NCBI GenBank assembly: GCA_030685235.1
Contig: MU839155.1
Coordinates: 62,001-126,000, forward strand
Direction: 5' to 3'
Source: Copromyces sp. CBS 386.78
Lineage: Eukaryota; Ascomycota; Sordariomycetes; Sordariales; Sordariaceae
Length of the DNA stretch: 64,000 bases
Position 1 is the stretch's first letter, and each line of letters starts with the position of its first letter. The translations under genes were made by a program, and so were the position numbers. The notes under the pieces were generated by a model. The model saw only the letters and a list, made by a program, of their open reading frames with translations, did not search any database and was not told where the DNA came from. Below, in pieces: positions 13,801 to 26,469 of the stretch.

Positions 13801-16800
13801 ACGGAAAGTGGACGGATTGTCATCGCATCCACAGGGAAGGCGCGCCAGACGTCCACAGTCAGGAACACAGTCAGGAACTTTGGGCAGTCAATATTATGAG
13901 TGGAGGCGCTTGAACAGAAGCAAACATTGAACATGACGATATGTTAATGTCAGACAGCCCGAGAGGAGATTTGGAGATGCAGCTCGAAAAGAAACGAAGG
14001 TCTTGTCTGGGTATAGGGAGAGGTACCTCGAAACTCTAAATGACAGAAGGAGTGAGTGCCCTGAGGGGCCAGACCTGGAGCCACACAGAAAGTGCAAGAG
14101 GTCGAAGTGGAAGCGAAGCGATGGAGGGTCCCACCTTCCCGCTCCACACCCATCCTTTCCTAAACGGGAACAAGCCTGCCGGCCAAGCCAATCGTAGAAG
14201 GGAGTCGAGACTTGAGACCGACCGGTGTGCAAGGGGGCCTTGGTCTTAAAACATGGGGCCTGCTAATATCGTAAGGGCGATAGGGTCCTCGGTACTAAAT
14301 GTTCCTTTTACGCCAACGGCGAGATAACTTGAACCTGTTGCTTCAAATGTTCACTGACACCTCCTCTGTCCATTTCCTCGCTCCGTTCGCATACGAATCT
14401 GGCACCTGCTATCACCCATGGATACATCCTGGTGATTATCAGATTGGCTGCAAGATTCGCGACCTTTTGGGGATGACCTGTTGAACAATGCATCGACTCA
14501 ACAGACAAACTCCAGCCAACCGACCAATCCCGCATCGTCCGCCATCCCGTTGCGGTAATCTTCCCGCTCCATCAACGGCCCGCTTGCATTCCTGTCCTCC
14601 GTCCGTCTTCACGTCGCACAATCGACACCGTATCGTATGCGACTCGCCGGAATCACGATGCTTATCTCCTGGCGTTACAAAGCTCTGAGTGATCGCGGCG
14701 CTTGTTCGTCCAAAAAAGCTCCGCAAAGAGCTTTCATCATCTCCGGAGAGTGGATGGCCAAGTCGCACTTAACCTGATATACCTGCCTGCTAACAAACGC
14801 CCTTCTGTATTTGCGATCTCTTCCAACAGTCCTCGAGTGCTACGGTAGTCTTGCGACTTCCATCATGTACTTACCTGCTGTCGCGATATCGATACCAAGC
14901 ACGATCGCGGTTTTCAAAACAGGACGATGCGATACGATATGTTGAGCGGACATGTGCAAACGGGATAGAGTGTTGAATGTGTCGCAGCATAGGTAGAACC
15001 TGCGTTGTCGTGCAGGTGCCGTCTGTCGATGTCACAACTCTCAATATCACCTTTGTCGGAATCCCGGCCGGAGTTCGGTTCGCGATCGGAGTGTCTCGGG
15101 GACTTTGCCGAAAGGGTGTCGGCAAGAACGGCAATTCCATCGGAACACGGAAGAGGGAGCACGACTTTCTTCGTTCTTCCCCTCGCCTCTGACCCCTGAA
15201 ACAATCCCTGAAACAATGCCTGGGCCTTCTGACATTTCTCGCCAAGTTCCGAAGTGTCATTACGTAAGTTTCGGAAGGGAAGAAGATACCTAGCGTAAGT
15301 ACTGTAGAAGTCGTGACACACCCCAAAGCGGACATGGTACCAGAATTGGATTAAAGGGGTGGAATCCCTTCTCAAGTGTCATAATGAGGCTTAATAGCGC
15401 ACAGTGACTAAAGACTGCGCCTGAATGGTGCATTGTCTCGGTATTTCCGTTCTTGATGGCTTCGTTCATGTTGCTTTTAACTTTAGCTCGAATATAAACT
15501 CTCAATGTTCGCATCGGGGTATTGCGTAGGGAGACGGGGGATGTTGTTTCCATTGCTGATAACCCTGGCACGTTGTTGCTAAGTTCACTGGTGTGGAATA
15601 GTCAGCTACATCTCTTTCACCAGCGCTATTTTCATGTCATCCCATCTCGCTTTCATTTCTCCAGACTTTATGCCCTTCATTCTGTGAAGGTCTCCAAAGA
15701 GACAACATCGGACCATAGTGAGTGGAGTACAGATGTCAAAATGAAGACCCTGTCTTCCCCGGATTTGCACGCACGGACGGATCCACGGACGGCTCCTAAG
15801 GGATGTGGAACCGGATGCCGAACGCAGGAGCCGGACGGACCAATGCGGGGAAAGGGAAATTCGGAGCTGGGCCCGGAAGAAGCGCCGACTCTTTGGGGCG
15901 AGGTTTTCAGGTATTGAAAAGACTTACCTAGTCTGGTGGTAAGAGTTGCTCGGCCAATTTGAGTTGGTGGTTTTTGGACTTGGTGCAAGGATCAACCGAG
16001 TCCGTCGTCTCTGCTCATCTCGCATCGACGCCGGCGCAGTGATGAGCCGCTGGCGAGCCTGGACAGTGGACGAAGCTGAACAGCCTTGATGCAGACGCGG
16101 CTCGTAGTGTCGGGCCATTCACCAGACTCGGTCAGGCCCAGCCTCTGCACGTCGCTTTTACATTGGTTTCTGAAGATTCGAGGCGGTGTGAGATATAGTT
16201 CTTTTCTTTAAGCCATATCCAGTATGGTTCTGATTGTGACCTAGATTGCTGGCCGGACACCGGGAATCCCAAGCGAAGAATGCTTCTAGTGATTGAGTGT
16301 CAGCGTGAACTCTTGCGATTTGTCTCACAGCCTCGGAAGAAACCTGAAACCTCTTCGCAGACAGCCCCCCGTCCGGAATGTTTGTTTGCCCGCGAGTGCC
16401 CAACGTTTCATGGTTTCGCGGATACATGTCAGGATGTCTCCGTGTCACAGCCTTGAACAGCCCTGCTCACCTCCAACCTGCAAGTACTGTATGTCGTCGT
16501 CGAGAACAGTCCGTGCGCATTAGGGTTGTGGGGGTGTACGGCGAGAAGAAAGTATTGGACCAGGAGGCCACTCCATGGCTACTGTACCTTGTTCGCCCGC
16601 GTGAACCGGTCGTGCGGTGGGGCCGGTGCCGGTGGATGTGCCGGGGTTCCTGAATAGGATCATCGAGTGCCTGACTGCCTGGAACAGCGGGAAGCTAGTC
16701 GCATGCGGTGCAGAGATGACGATATGAAGTGTGGGAGCCAACGAGGCAGACCTTTATGATCAGGCGGGCAAGGGCGTAGCACTTGAGCATACGTTGTGAT

Positions 16801-18240
16801 GTAGTGATTGCATCTCTTTGGAATTCCGCGCGGTCAGTGGTTTGTCGGGCGTTGAGCCTGTCTCAAGGGGTCAAAGAACGCTGAACCCCAATTCGGACGA
16901 CGAGGTCCAAGTGCCGCTTCTCGAAGACTGGAATTGGGCGCCGATCTTTCATCACGGTATGGTCAATTGAATGAGGTTCGTAGGTAGCACAACGACTGGA
17001 ATCTGCCCCTGGAGGGTAAGGTGAAGCTGGTTCCCCGTCATCGAGTGGTCGATTTAGACTTTTAGGTGCTGACTGTGTGACCGAAGATCGCTTTCTCGTC
17101 ACTTCTCGGCCGTTGAACAGGACGTCTCGTCGGGCACGGCTTGTGTACATTTATTGCTCGAATTGTCAAGCGAGGCGGTCGGCTCTTTGTCTTAGGGATT
17201 CCTCGTGAGGGGTTTTGAACGGGAAAGGATTGGTTGCTCTGGGAGTCGGGGTTCATGGTCGCATTGATTGGTTGTCGGCAGGAAGACTGGAGGAGAAATG
17301 AATTGAGGGGTGCGTGCAGCTGGGGTTTGGCTGCCCTCCTCTTCTCCCCACAAGAAAATGCAAGTGCTTTAAGCGGCAAGTGGGTCCACAATGAAGAGAG
17401 TGCCCTAGCTCTAATGTTTTGCAGCGGACCAGGTGACCAGCCATTTCCACTTGTCCCCCTCGGTCAACCTGGGGCTACGCGGCACACAACCACCGGACAA
17501 CCATCTCGATGTCTGTGGAGAGCGAAGATCAACGCTTCTCGCCTTTATCCCTCTAGAAACCTTCCCTTACCCATTTCTAATTCCACTATCAACCTCTTTG
17601 TCGTCATCGCCCCTCACAGAGCCCATCAAACAAACTGTTGCGCGATCTGGAGATAGTATCGTCTTTGCGGCCGCGCATTCCCTGGGAGGATGTGGGTTGC
17701 AGAAAGCCGACCTCAGCAAGGGACGAGAAATGGGTCCTGATGAACCTTCCATGCTTCTCCCAAGTTTGGTTCTGATGAACGCCTGTTAGGTACGTTCATC
17801 GACCCAGCCGGCACTCGTCCGATCCCCGTGCGGGTGCGCAGCCATGGCGCGCCGGTCAAGCTATCTTGCAGCTTCAGCGTTTCTCTGACTACCTCCCGGA
17901 GATACCATCTGCCCCCCGGAAATGCTGCTACAGTTTTTCGAGGTAAGCTTGAAGAAGCTGAAGCTGTTCCACAATCTGCACACACTTACTGCACCTCATC
18001 ACTTCTTCTCCTACCTCTCCACCTTGCTGTTTCTATGAACTCGAGACGACCGATCCGATCATATTGTCCTCAATCAGCCACCCTCTTCGTGAGATAGGGG
18101 AACATACCTACTCCCATCCAGTAGTTCGTCCAAGCTGGTTCACTGGGCATCCGCAAGTTGGCTTCAGCGAGGCTAAGCTCCAAACCTGGTGTGGGGTCGT
18201 CTTGGGTGGAACTCTTCTAGCGTGGATATCATCATCCCCT
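10804..18240. other. Gene-poor intergenic region, 7.4 kb
   Basis: No protein gene, tRNA or rRNA was recognised. Open frames up to about 240 codons (10569-11285 minus) are antisense or low-information. The first kilobase is probably promoter/leader of the C2H2 gene: its frame remains open back to a TAA near 10930, and pyrimidine-rich sequence and GT-rich repeats follow to 11300. Nothing else distinctive was seen. Confidence 0.4.
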
Positions 18241-18440
18241 TAGCCGGGAAAATGTATCATTTCTTGGCAAGACTACCCTCTACCTGCAGTACTTGGTGGC
18301 CTTCCAAAGATCCGCCAAACGCGCGCAAAAACCAACCAAACCCAGGTGTCTGCGTGGCCAAGAAGTACTAGTGGATAAAAATAACGCCAACCGATTGGTC
18401 AAAGAACGCCTTGGCAAAAAATGATACATTTTCCCGGCTA
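18241..18440. mobile_element. MITE-like inverted-repeat element with TA flanks
   Basis: The 28-bp left end (18243-18270, starts GCCGGGAAAATGTATCATTT) recurs inverted at 18411-18438 with two mismatches. Both ends are flanked by TA (18241-18242 and 18439-18440), the target duplication typical of Tc1/mariner-type elements. The 196-bp interior has no coding capacity and contains a second inverted pair (AGTACTTGGTGGCC near 18289 and GGCCAAGAAGTACT near 18357), so the whole could fold into a long hairpin. These are the hallmarks of a non-autonomous miniature element. Relation to the small Neurospora element Guest could not be judged. Confidence 0.7.
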
Positions 18441-21400
18441 AAGACATGTTCTCGAAAACGGCCAACATTCCAACCACCTTCCTTTTCTTGCTCTCCTTTA
18501 GCATTGATCATCAGCTTTACTCGTTGGAGGTTGTTGAGGTCCCCAACGGGGCCGCACGTGGAGGAAGGGGGTGCCAATCTTGGCTAGCAGGGGCTGCAGG
18601 GGAAAGTTCCCAACTGAGTTTAACCCCGCCTGTTGATGTCGTCACCTTCGTGATAAACAGGACGGGGAGTTCTCAACTGTGCGACGGCGTCCAGGTACGT
18701 ATCCTCATTGGCCTGAAACTGCGCTGAAACACCTCGACCATCTCGACAGCATCTTCTGCCTGCTCGTGATCATGCCTCGTTAGGCCATTCTGCAATGCGA
18801 TGCAAGGCACGCACACACGCGCACACGTCACATATGTATTGAAATGTGAGTACGTACCCTACATTTTTAGAGCGGTTCCAGCACTTCGAGGGCCCACCGT
18901 CTCTTGTTCTGTCACAGTAAGGGATGGATATGACGATGGTAATGGGAGAACTCTTCTGTTCATCTTGCATAACCAACGTCTCTCTATACGTGGAACGCGC
19001 TGTCATACTGTATACCTCTACGAACGAACAATTGGTATGCAAGCTGATTAGCTGGCATACGAGTCTCGTCGTAATGGGATATGGCGTCATCCGCTGGAAC
19101 TGCCGGCCCGTCCCACCGATCAAGAACTTCGCCTTGTACACGTTGATTTTCAACAACATATCATGAAGATACGGGTTTTGAGATCAAGACACACACGATT
19201 TGAGGTTGGTACATTGGATGTCATCGGGGCACGACCACCTCCCTACTTGCGACAGATTGACCAACCGTTCACGCATGGCAAATCCACGGACCCTCATCTG
19301 ATGGCCAACATGTTCTAGCGCACAGGCACCAAACTGTTTCTGAAGATGAACAGACTAGGAACTTATGCATTAGTAACTCCTCATTTCAACACCTCGGGCC
19401 TGCTTTGACTATGCTGAGAATGAGCACGACCAAAATCCAACTCCCGCTGAGAATGGTGTAGTGCCTCGGATTATCGAATGATTGGTCAATCGCATTGCGC
19501 AAACCAACCTCCAACTTCTTCTTCAACTCCAACAGCAATCCCGCAAACCACAAGCGGCCCGGAACAGCACAACACACACATTTTCCCTCATTATTTGACC
19601 TGAGAGAAACCACGGAGCCAAAGTACGACTCACAGGGTTACATGGCGTGCCGGTTGGCGTTGCATTCTTCCACTCCTTCCGCGCAATAACCACAGTGCAC
19701 TACCGTGACTATATACATATTACATTTTGCATCGCATACGCAACTTGGATACAACATCTATTTACAAAAAACGCATCTGGGACGAGAGACGAGAGTTGGA
19801 AACCACTACGACCTCGTTCCTGATAGATCGCACGCAGAGAAATTTTTCATCACGACGAAACAGCCACGTCTACATCTAGCTATCTGATTTTCTGTCGGGG
19901 ATTATCCAAGTGGTGGAGAAACAGGTACGTTCAGCTCGCTGAAGGCTAAACCTATTCGAGATTCCAGTATTTTCAATTCTGCTGTCATGGATGGCACACC
20001 TCATTTGACCGCTTTTATGCATGCTGCATTATTATTGCTGTTGGCTGCCAACGTACTTGGCTGAATACCAACGGCTGGATATTATCAATGTCTGGATATG
20101 TTTCTCAATGACAGGTATAGGGAGCGCATTGTATGAACAAGGAACATGTAGATCCAGACTACAATATTGCATAACCCGAAAATGACCAACAAGAATACGA
20201 ATTCGCATTGGAGCAGCAGAAAGCAGAATGATGGGGAATAGATGCAGAAAAACAAAATCTTCAGTTGAGTGGTACCGCTCCTACAGTACCTACCGTTCCT
20301 GCATACTATGCTGCTGTGCCGTTCGGCAGACAAATCTTTACAGAGGTTGCGAGGCGGGTGAGGCATTCTACAATTCTCAAGACGACACTCGACAAAAACA
20401 CGGTTGCCAACGCAGAGTCACTCTCCACTACTCATCTGCCCCAGAGATCCTGAAGGCCGGAATGTTGCAGAGAAAATTGGTTTCGTACACGCAAATGCTA
20501 GGTGAGACGTAAGTGAGTGTCTCATCAAAGTCGCTTGCGTCCATCAACCACTTCATACCCTCCTCCAGAGTCAAACGTATCTCTTTTTCTTCTTGTCCTT
20601 CCGTCCGTCCTGTTCTAGACAGCGCGGCTAATCGCATTCAAAGTCAAGCTCGGAAGAGTATCGGAACTTGGGAGTGTCGTTTCACATCTCTGTGTAATGA
20701 ATCTCATGCCTGCATCACCCGGTATCCCTCAGATAACGAAAGCCTCACGGAGAGCTGCAATGATTCGGAACCAACCACCGCGATCGTGTCGTCGTAGCGA
20801 AATCTTGGGCGGTTCTGGAACTTAAGAGGTCATCAAGGCTAATAGGCCACAGGCTCAAGGCTGTCATCGGCTTACTGTGCCTCTAGTTGTGAACTGTGAA
20901 GAAGAAAGAGGCAGTGTTGGTACCTGTCGCTGGTGCCTAGGCCAAGTAGTCTGGAGCTCGTCGTTCATTTCTCAATCAATCTCACGGTTCCCACCCGGTG
21001 TTTAGCACCATGAGCAGCTGGCCTGGACCATCCCAACCAGGAGGCCATGCGGTATCTATGACTAACAGGCAGAAGCTTTGTCGATCTAGAACGGCAACAA
21101 GGAGTTCCCACAACACCTAGCTCCTGTGTCCTCATTATCCGGCGTTCATTCAGAGCCACTCATTGCCTTTCTAGTCCCTGAACCTCGAACTGCGAGTCGC
21201 CACAAGTTCCACCTCTGCAGGTCGCAGGTCGCAGGAGCTCAGCGGGTCGGAACCGAGCTGTGCTGATCGAGTTCTCAGTTCTGACTGGATAGGAGGGATA
21301 TCCAACACTTCGGGTCATTGACCTGCTTTGTGCTTCTCTTCCGCTGATAGTCTGAAAAGACTGTGGATGGTGGATGGACCCTGAAAGGTGAAGACAGTGT

Positions 21401-21728
21401 GTACCTTTAATGAACGACTGACAGTTGTATTAGGTCAGCTTCAGTCTTATTTTGTGTTCTTCACACGCGTTGCCTGCAGCTCGACCTCCCTGCAAGTAGC
21501 TGCACAATGTACCTCAACCCTCACGGGAGCAAAGTGAGCCGGTATGGGGATTCGCATAAGGCAATATTGCGTGCCTAACCACCACGAGCTTCCCGAGCAA
21601 TGCTGAAAAAGCAACAGGTGAGGTAAGCTGAGTTCGAAACAATGATACCGCAGCGGAATACAAGGAGGTCATCTGCCCAAGACGGGGCCATCTACTCAAG
21701 CCTCAGTTCCTATAGCAGTCTAGTTTAC
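18441..21728. other. Intergenic, 3.3 kb, no supported gene
   Basis: No recognisable coding region, RNA gene or strong repeat. GC is balanced, with several AT-richer patches between 19,680 and 20,360. Confidence 0.4.
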
Positions 21729-23224
21729 TGGACCAGATGCATCGTCTAGGCCAGACGGTTGAGGAGGCCTTCTGATTGGTCAGATTTGAGCGCAAAATGG
21801 TAAAAGCCAAAGACCCATATAAGAACCTTCTGGAAGGCCCCTATGAGAGTCTTTGGCAGTGGTTGTCTTAGTTTGAGGTGATGGTTCTTTTGGTGGTTCT
21901 TTTGGTGGCGGGTTCTTTTGGCAGAGGTAGTTACCTGAGGTGGTCGAAGGACTTCGACTTCGAAGTCCAAAATTCTAGATAAGGGCATTCACACTTCGAG
22001 GCGCGCGAAACCTTTTGCACGACAGAAAAAAAAGCTATTACCACTTGGAATGGACCTGGAAATCACAAGAATGAAAGCGACGACATGAATCGTTGAGCTA
22101 CTGGCCCAATTAATTGGAGAGGGGCTTCGTTCTTTCAGCGATCAATTCAAACCAAAACAAAAATCTTTTTTAACCGTTTTATTTTGTTTTGGGTAAAAAT
22201 CAACCTTTTGTTTTATTTCTCATGCTGCTTAGTCTCATTCACTCAGCCACCTCCGCTCGGACCATCGCAGTCTTGGAATTCCTTACGGGACCAAATGAAC
22301 CCCACCCCCACCAATCACAATGTCACACCATTTGGACCCGCAGGTTCCAAGCCACGCGCCACATGCTCTGCTGTGGCGGCCGAAAAGCGGGGCGGATCCG
22401 CAGGGGAAAAAATGGGGGCTGACAATTTGGAGAGCGTCGTTGTTATGAGAGACTAATGCTGCTTTGGTTTGTTTTATATGTTTTACACCGGAATATACAT
22501 TTTTCCGGCCTCTGAAATACACGTAAATACACAGTTTTATCACCCATATCAACACCATTACATAACAAAAACGACCGGAAAAATTCATACAACAAGGAAA
22601 GGTAATAACGAGTACAATAACGAGCAATATAATAGAAGAATTACAAGTCCACCCCTTCTAGACGACCCTATAATTTTAAATTCAATAATCTATTAATTGT
22701 TTTATTGTTCAGTTTGTGGCGCTGCGATGATAGTATCAAACTAGCTGAATTGAATGCCCTCTCGCAAGCCACCGGGAGCTTCGTTTTCACAGCGCGTTTG
22801 AATGCCCTCAAGCCCAGGTCCCTGTCATGCGATAGACCGGTTTGAACGGGTAAAATCTACTCCTTTCAATATTCAGAACCTGGGGTCGAAATTTTTGGGT
22901 GTTTTAGCAAAACCGAGCCGACCCGTTTTACCCGCTTTACTACTCTTTTGGTTTATTTTGTTTTACCAGATTTTATTTTATTTTACGTATTTTGTTTTGA
23001 ATCGATCGCTGCGTTCTTTCCCTTAATATAGGGTGGTTAAATTTAGTAGGGAAATGAACTTGGAGAAAAAGTATCGTCGCTTTGAATAACATGAAGAAGG
23101 TACGCCCGAGGGCACTGAAGGAATGTATTGAAATCAACAATCTTCAGCGATTATTATAGGGGGCAATCCGATTGGCCAATCAGAGAGGGCCTCCTCAACC
23201 GTCCCAGACGATTTATCTAGTCCA
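21729..23224. mobile_element. Decayed DNA transposon-like element with about 50-bp terminal inverted repeats
   Basis: The left end TGGACCAGATGCATCGTCT (from 21729), followed by GACGGTTGAGGAGGCC and a TCTGATTGG block, recurs inverted at the right end (rc of 23172-23224: TGGACTAGATAAATCGTCT, then GACGGTTGAGGAGGCC, then TCTGATTGG). Differences are mostly transitions plus small indels. A second inner inverted motif (AGGGCATTCA near 21979; TTGAATGCCCTC near 22797, itself repeated directly near 22751) suggests nesting. The interior alternates normal-GC pieces with very AT-rich blocks (about 22140-22230, 22480-22720, 22920-23030). No transposase frame survives. A clear target-site duplication was not found. 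AT-rich decay is what repeat-induced point mutation would leave, but I did not compute dinucleotide indices. Confidence 0.6.
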
Positions 23225-26200
23225 ACCATTCATCTTGGGCGGACGACCTCCTCTGGGCCAGATGCCGTCCGCATTTTTCCGCTATGGTAGCCTTGAAGAA
23301 GACGTAATATGGGCAACGCCACAGCCACGGCAATCCCAACTCAACAAGAACAGGCACTGAGCGGTCAAGAGGAAGTGAGTACGCGTCACTTGAATCCTTC
23401 ATGCTGCATAAGGCTGTACTGCTTTCTCATTTCCCGCTCGGATCCCTTCCAGGCACTCAGCTTGGCAAAGCCCAGGTTCCAAAAGAGCTTGGGAAGGCAC
23501 ATAAGTGGCGGAGTGGTTACATGGTAGGTGTCACAGAGGCTCCATGAAGATGTCACGGTGTTTGATAAGGTCGGACTTTTTCGCCAGACTACCCTGGGCC
23601 ACTCGCTTTACTCCGACGATACAGCGTAGCTGTTGCCATTGCTATTCAGTATTGGCAAAAAGAGCGCATGGGAAATACCGATGCTAATCTCTTCAGGTGC
23701 ACTTACTGACTGCAGATCAGTCATGGCAAATCCGGGAAGGCAGTGACGATGCACAAAAGGAAACGAGTTCAGTCGCCTCAACCGATCTGCATAGAGACCT
23801 ACAAATGACGCCAAAATATCTTTCCGAGCCTGTTCAGGTCAGTAAAGACATAGGTATGCAGGGGCAAGTGCTATTGTGGCAATCCCTTGCAGCAGCTGGT
23901 GTTGGCAGTCATCATGCATTGCTTCTTCTTTCCCCAGGCCGGTCAAGAAGATGATGGCCTTCAGGTTTCCATGCTGCACAACCTGCATCTGTACCTGCAA
24001 TGCAATCGCAGTTGCCAACCTCGACTCGACCCGGAGTACACTCCGATCCGGCTCCGGGCGTCTCCAGCCAAGACCCCTGCCCTGCTGACCCGGGTCGGAC
24101 AGGGTGTGCCGTCCTAACTAACCCACGAACGGCATCAGTTGAGGCAGGAATAACTGAGGGTGGCTGCATTCAGCTAACTGGCTTCCTTGTGCCCAATTCC
24201 TGATCCAGTTATTTTTTCTCAAAATGATGAATCCCGCACCCACCCCGGCACAAAGAGGATGATGTGCGTCGCATGAGTCCGCCTCTCTTGCAGCTGGAAT
24301 CTTCACCGTGGTGGGGACATGGTGGTGCGCGAGCCTGCGAAGGCGCGGGCGTCGGGCGGGTGTTGTATTATCAACCCACATCCCGTCTCAGACGATTAAA
24401 AACCGTTGATAGGTCGCAATGGTGTGGGTAGTATGGTTCGTAGTAGCAAGCTGACGGGCCCTTTGTCAAATCTGACATATCTCTTTTTTCCCTCTTGCCC
24501 TTCCCCCTTCACCCCTCGCTTTCGTTCATTTCCTCGTCGGCCTCGTCGCGGGCCGACCCTTTCTGTCCCCTCATTTTGGCAAGGGCAATGTCAGAAAAGT
24601 TGAAAACTGACAGTCGATAAAAACTAGCGCCTTCGGCGAGTCCTCTGTTCGGTTTAGTGTTTTCATTTCTACAAACTTCTGATACAACATGATGACATAC
24701 TGTGTAAGCCGCTAGAACAAGAACTGGTGGAGTCTCGTTGTCATTCGGACCTTTTTGATGAGCGATGGAAACCGGAGAGAAGAGAACAGCGCTAGAAGCA
24801 CTAGAAGCTTCACCATGTGGATATCCGCGGGCATCCTTCTCCTCGGACATGTCATGCTGACGATGCTGGAGGTGTTGGAGAAACCTGAAGGAGGTAAAGT
24901 TCATCATCCCCAACTCCTCCACCACAACCCGAATTCCAATTCCAATTCCGTTGTCGCACACGGTGACATGACAGATCCCGATGGCTTGCCTTGGCATGTG
25001 GGGAGAATCCAGGAACCAGGCACACTGGACCAGGGTCCTGTCGTCTTCAATGGACCACGTTGTGACAGCCTGTCGACAGGTGAGACAAGCTGCCAGAAAC
25101 CGTACTGGATGAGGGCTGATTGGACAAACTTAGCACGACGACCAGCTAACGTCAACGTCGCATCGAGTGGCTGCGCTACTGTCGGTTATTTGGCACGTGT
25201 ATTTTGCCTAAACCCCTGGTCGCATTCGCTTACTGCTTGGCTGCTCCCGCTGTTACTGTGTGGATTCCAGGGGTCGGTCACCCGTTCAGGCCAGACGTCG
25301 AAGTTGACGTTACTGAAGGTCGGAGGACGGAGAAGGGCGGCCCCATCATCATGATGTTTTGCGATCCTTCTGAGAGGAACCCAAAGCTGAGATCGATCAG
25401 CGATTGACAGGATCAATATCCCCTTCTATCTTACACGCCAGTTGCGTCATGTTGCTACCTACCCTTCCTCTGCCCTTTTCCATCATTGATCTGCATTTCT
25501 TTTATCCTTATCCAGACCCTCTTCAAACAGTCTGTTGTCCCCGACCAGAACCCAGCTCTGTCAACCTCTCCACCCTTCCCGGTCCTCTTCCGTTTTGTCC
25601 ATACTCTCACTGCACCTCACACTGTCATAGCCTGACATTGAACAACCGGATAAATCCTATTCTCCGTCCTCCTTCCGTAGTAACACCCCGGTTACACCCC
25701 GTATCTCACATGTCACACAGTTCAAGTGAACCGTCGGAGGGTTTTTATCGTACGCCCTTGTTCTATAGCTGTCTGGTTCAAGGATTAGGGATGATTGTCA
25801 GCTGTAAAAGATACACAACCCCCAGCACCAACAGCACGTCAGGCCTTCCACCTTTCCGTCCGCCCGGTTGCTCGCCGCCCGCACTCGCCTAAAATGTCCA
25901 TCCGCCACCGGCCGGTCTAGGTCCAGCTCCAGCCTGTGGCGGCCCGACACCTAAACCGACAACGTTGGAACACTAACAATAAACTAAACCCCAGCACAAT
26001 ATAATGACAAATGGGTCTAGTCCGATCGGATCAGTCACCGTCGACCGTTTGCAAAGTCTCTATGTACTACCGGCTTTCTAGCCCGGACTGGGAAAGAACA
26101 CCGGAGATCTAATGGAGACCCGGAGGCTGAGAAGACTAGGCCGGTCCGAAATGAGGCCGAGGATCTGAGTTGATCTTGAACATCTTTAAAAGCTTTCTTG

Positions 26201-26384
26201 GAGTTTGGACGGGCGGAAAAGTGGATACCTATATGGTTACAAACGTTGATGGCAAAATGGGCGTCATCAAGGACGGGAAGGGGAATGGGAGTTGTCTGTG
26301 AGGAGATGCACCCGAGATAGCTTACTGAGGAATGAACTGTTTGCCCGCCATATTGTAAAAGTTATTTATCGAATTTCCGTTCAG
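23225..26384. other. Intergenic, 3.2 kb, possible small unproven gene
   Basis: No supported gene. One weak candidate starts at ATG 23309 (MGNATATAIPTQQEQALSGQ) and meets a good donor (GAAGTGAGTACG) near 23372; later segments around 23700-23845 and 23937-24110 have plausible splice sites, but I could not join a convincing frame. A 199-codon open frame at 24755-25354 has one hydrophobic stretch (WISAGILLLGHVMLTMLEVL) and no domain; it is not called. Confidence 0.3.
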
Positions 26385-26469
26385 GGGCGTGTGGCTCAGT
26401 TGGTAGAGCGTTCGCTTAGCATACTCAACTGTATGCGAAAGGTCCTGGGTTCGATTCCCAGCTCGTCCA
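26385..26469 (+). tRNA. tRNA-Ala (AGC), with 12-nt intron
   Basis: Starts GGGCGTGTGGCTCAGTTGGT and ends CTCGTCCA. D-stem GCTC/GAGC, anticodon stem TTCGC/GCGAA, loop TTAGCAT with anticodon AGC, T-stem CTGGG/CCCAG around TTCGATT. A 12-nt intron (tactcaactgta) sits after position 37. The acceptor has the G3:U70 wobble pair that is the major alanine identity element, which supports the call; there is a T6/T67 mismatch. T-rich sequence follows the gene (agttttcttt). Confidence 0.94.

Noticed and set aside
23506..23522. GTGGCGGAGTGGTTA, resembling a tRNA-Leu/Ser D-arm
   Set aside because: No acceptor stem, anticodon arm or T-arm follows; taken as a chance box A match.
23309..24117. Possible small multi-exon gene starting MGNATATA
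   Set aside because: Donor GTGAGT is good, but the later exons could not be joined in one frame with confidence.
24755..25354. 199-codon plus-strand frame with one hydrophobic stretch
   Set aside because: No recognisable motif, no promoter features and poor codon bias compared with real genes in the window.
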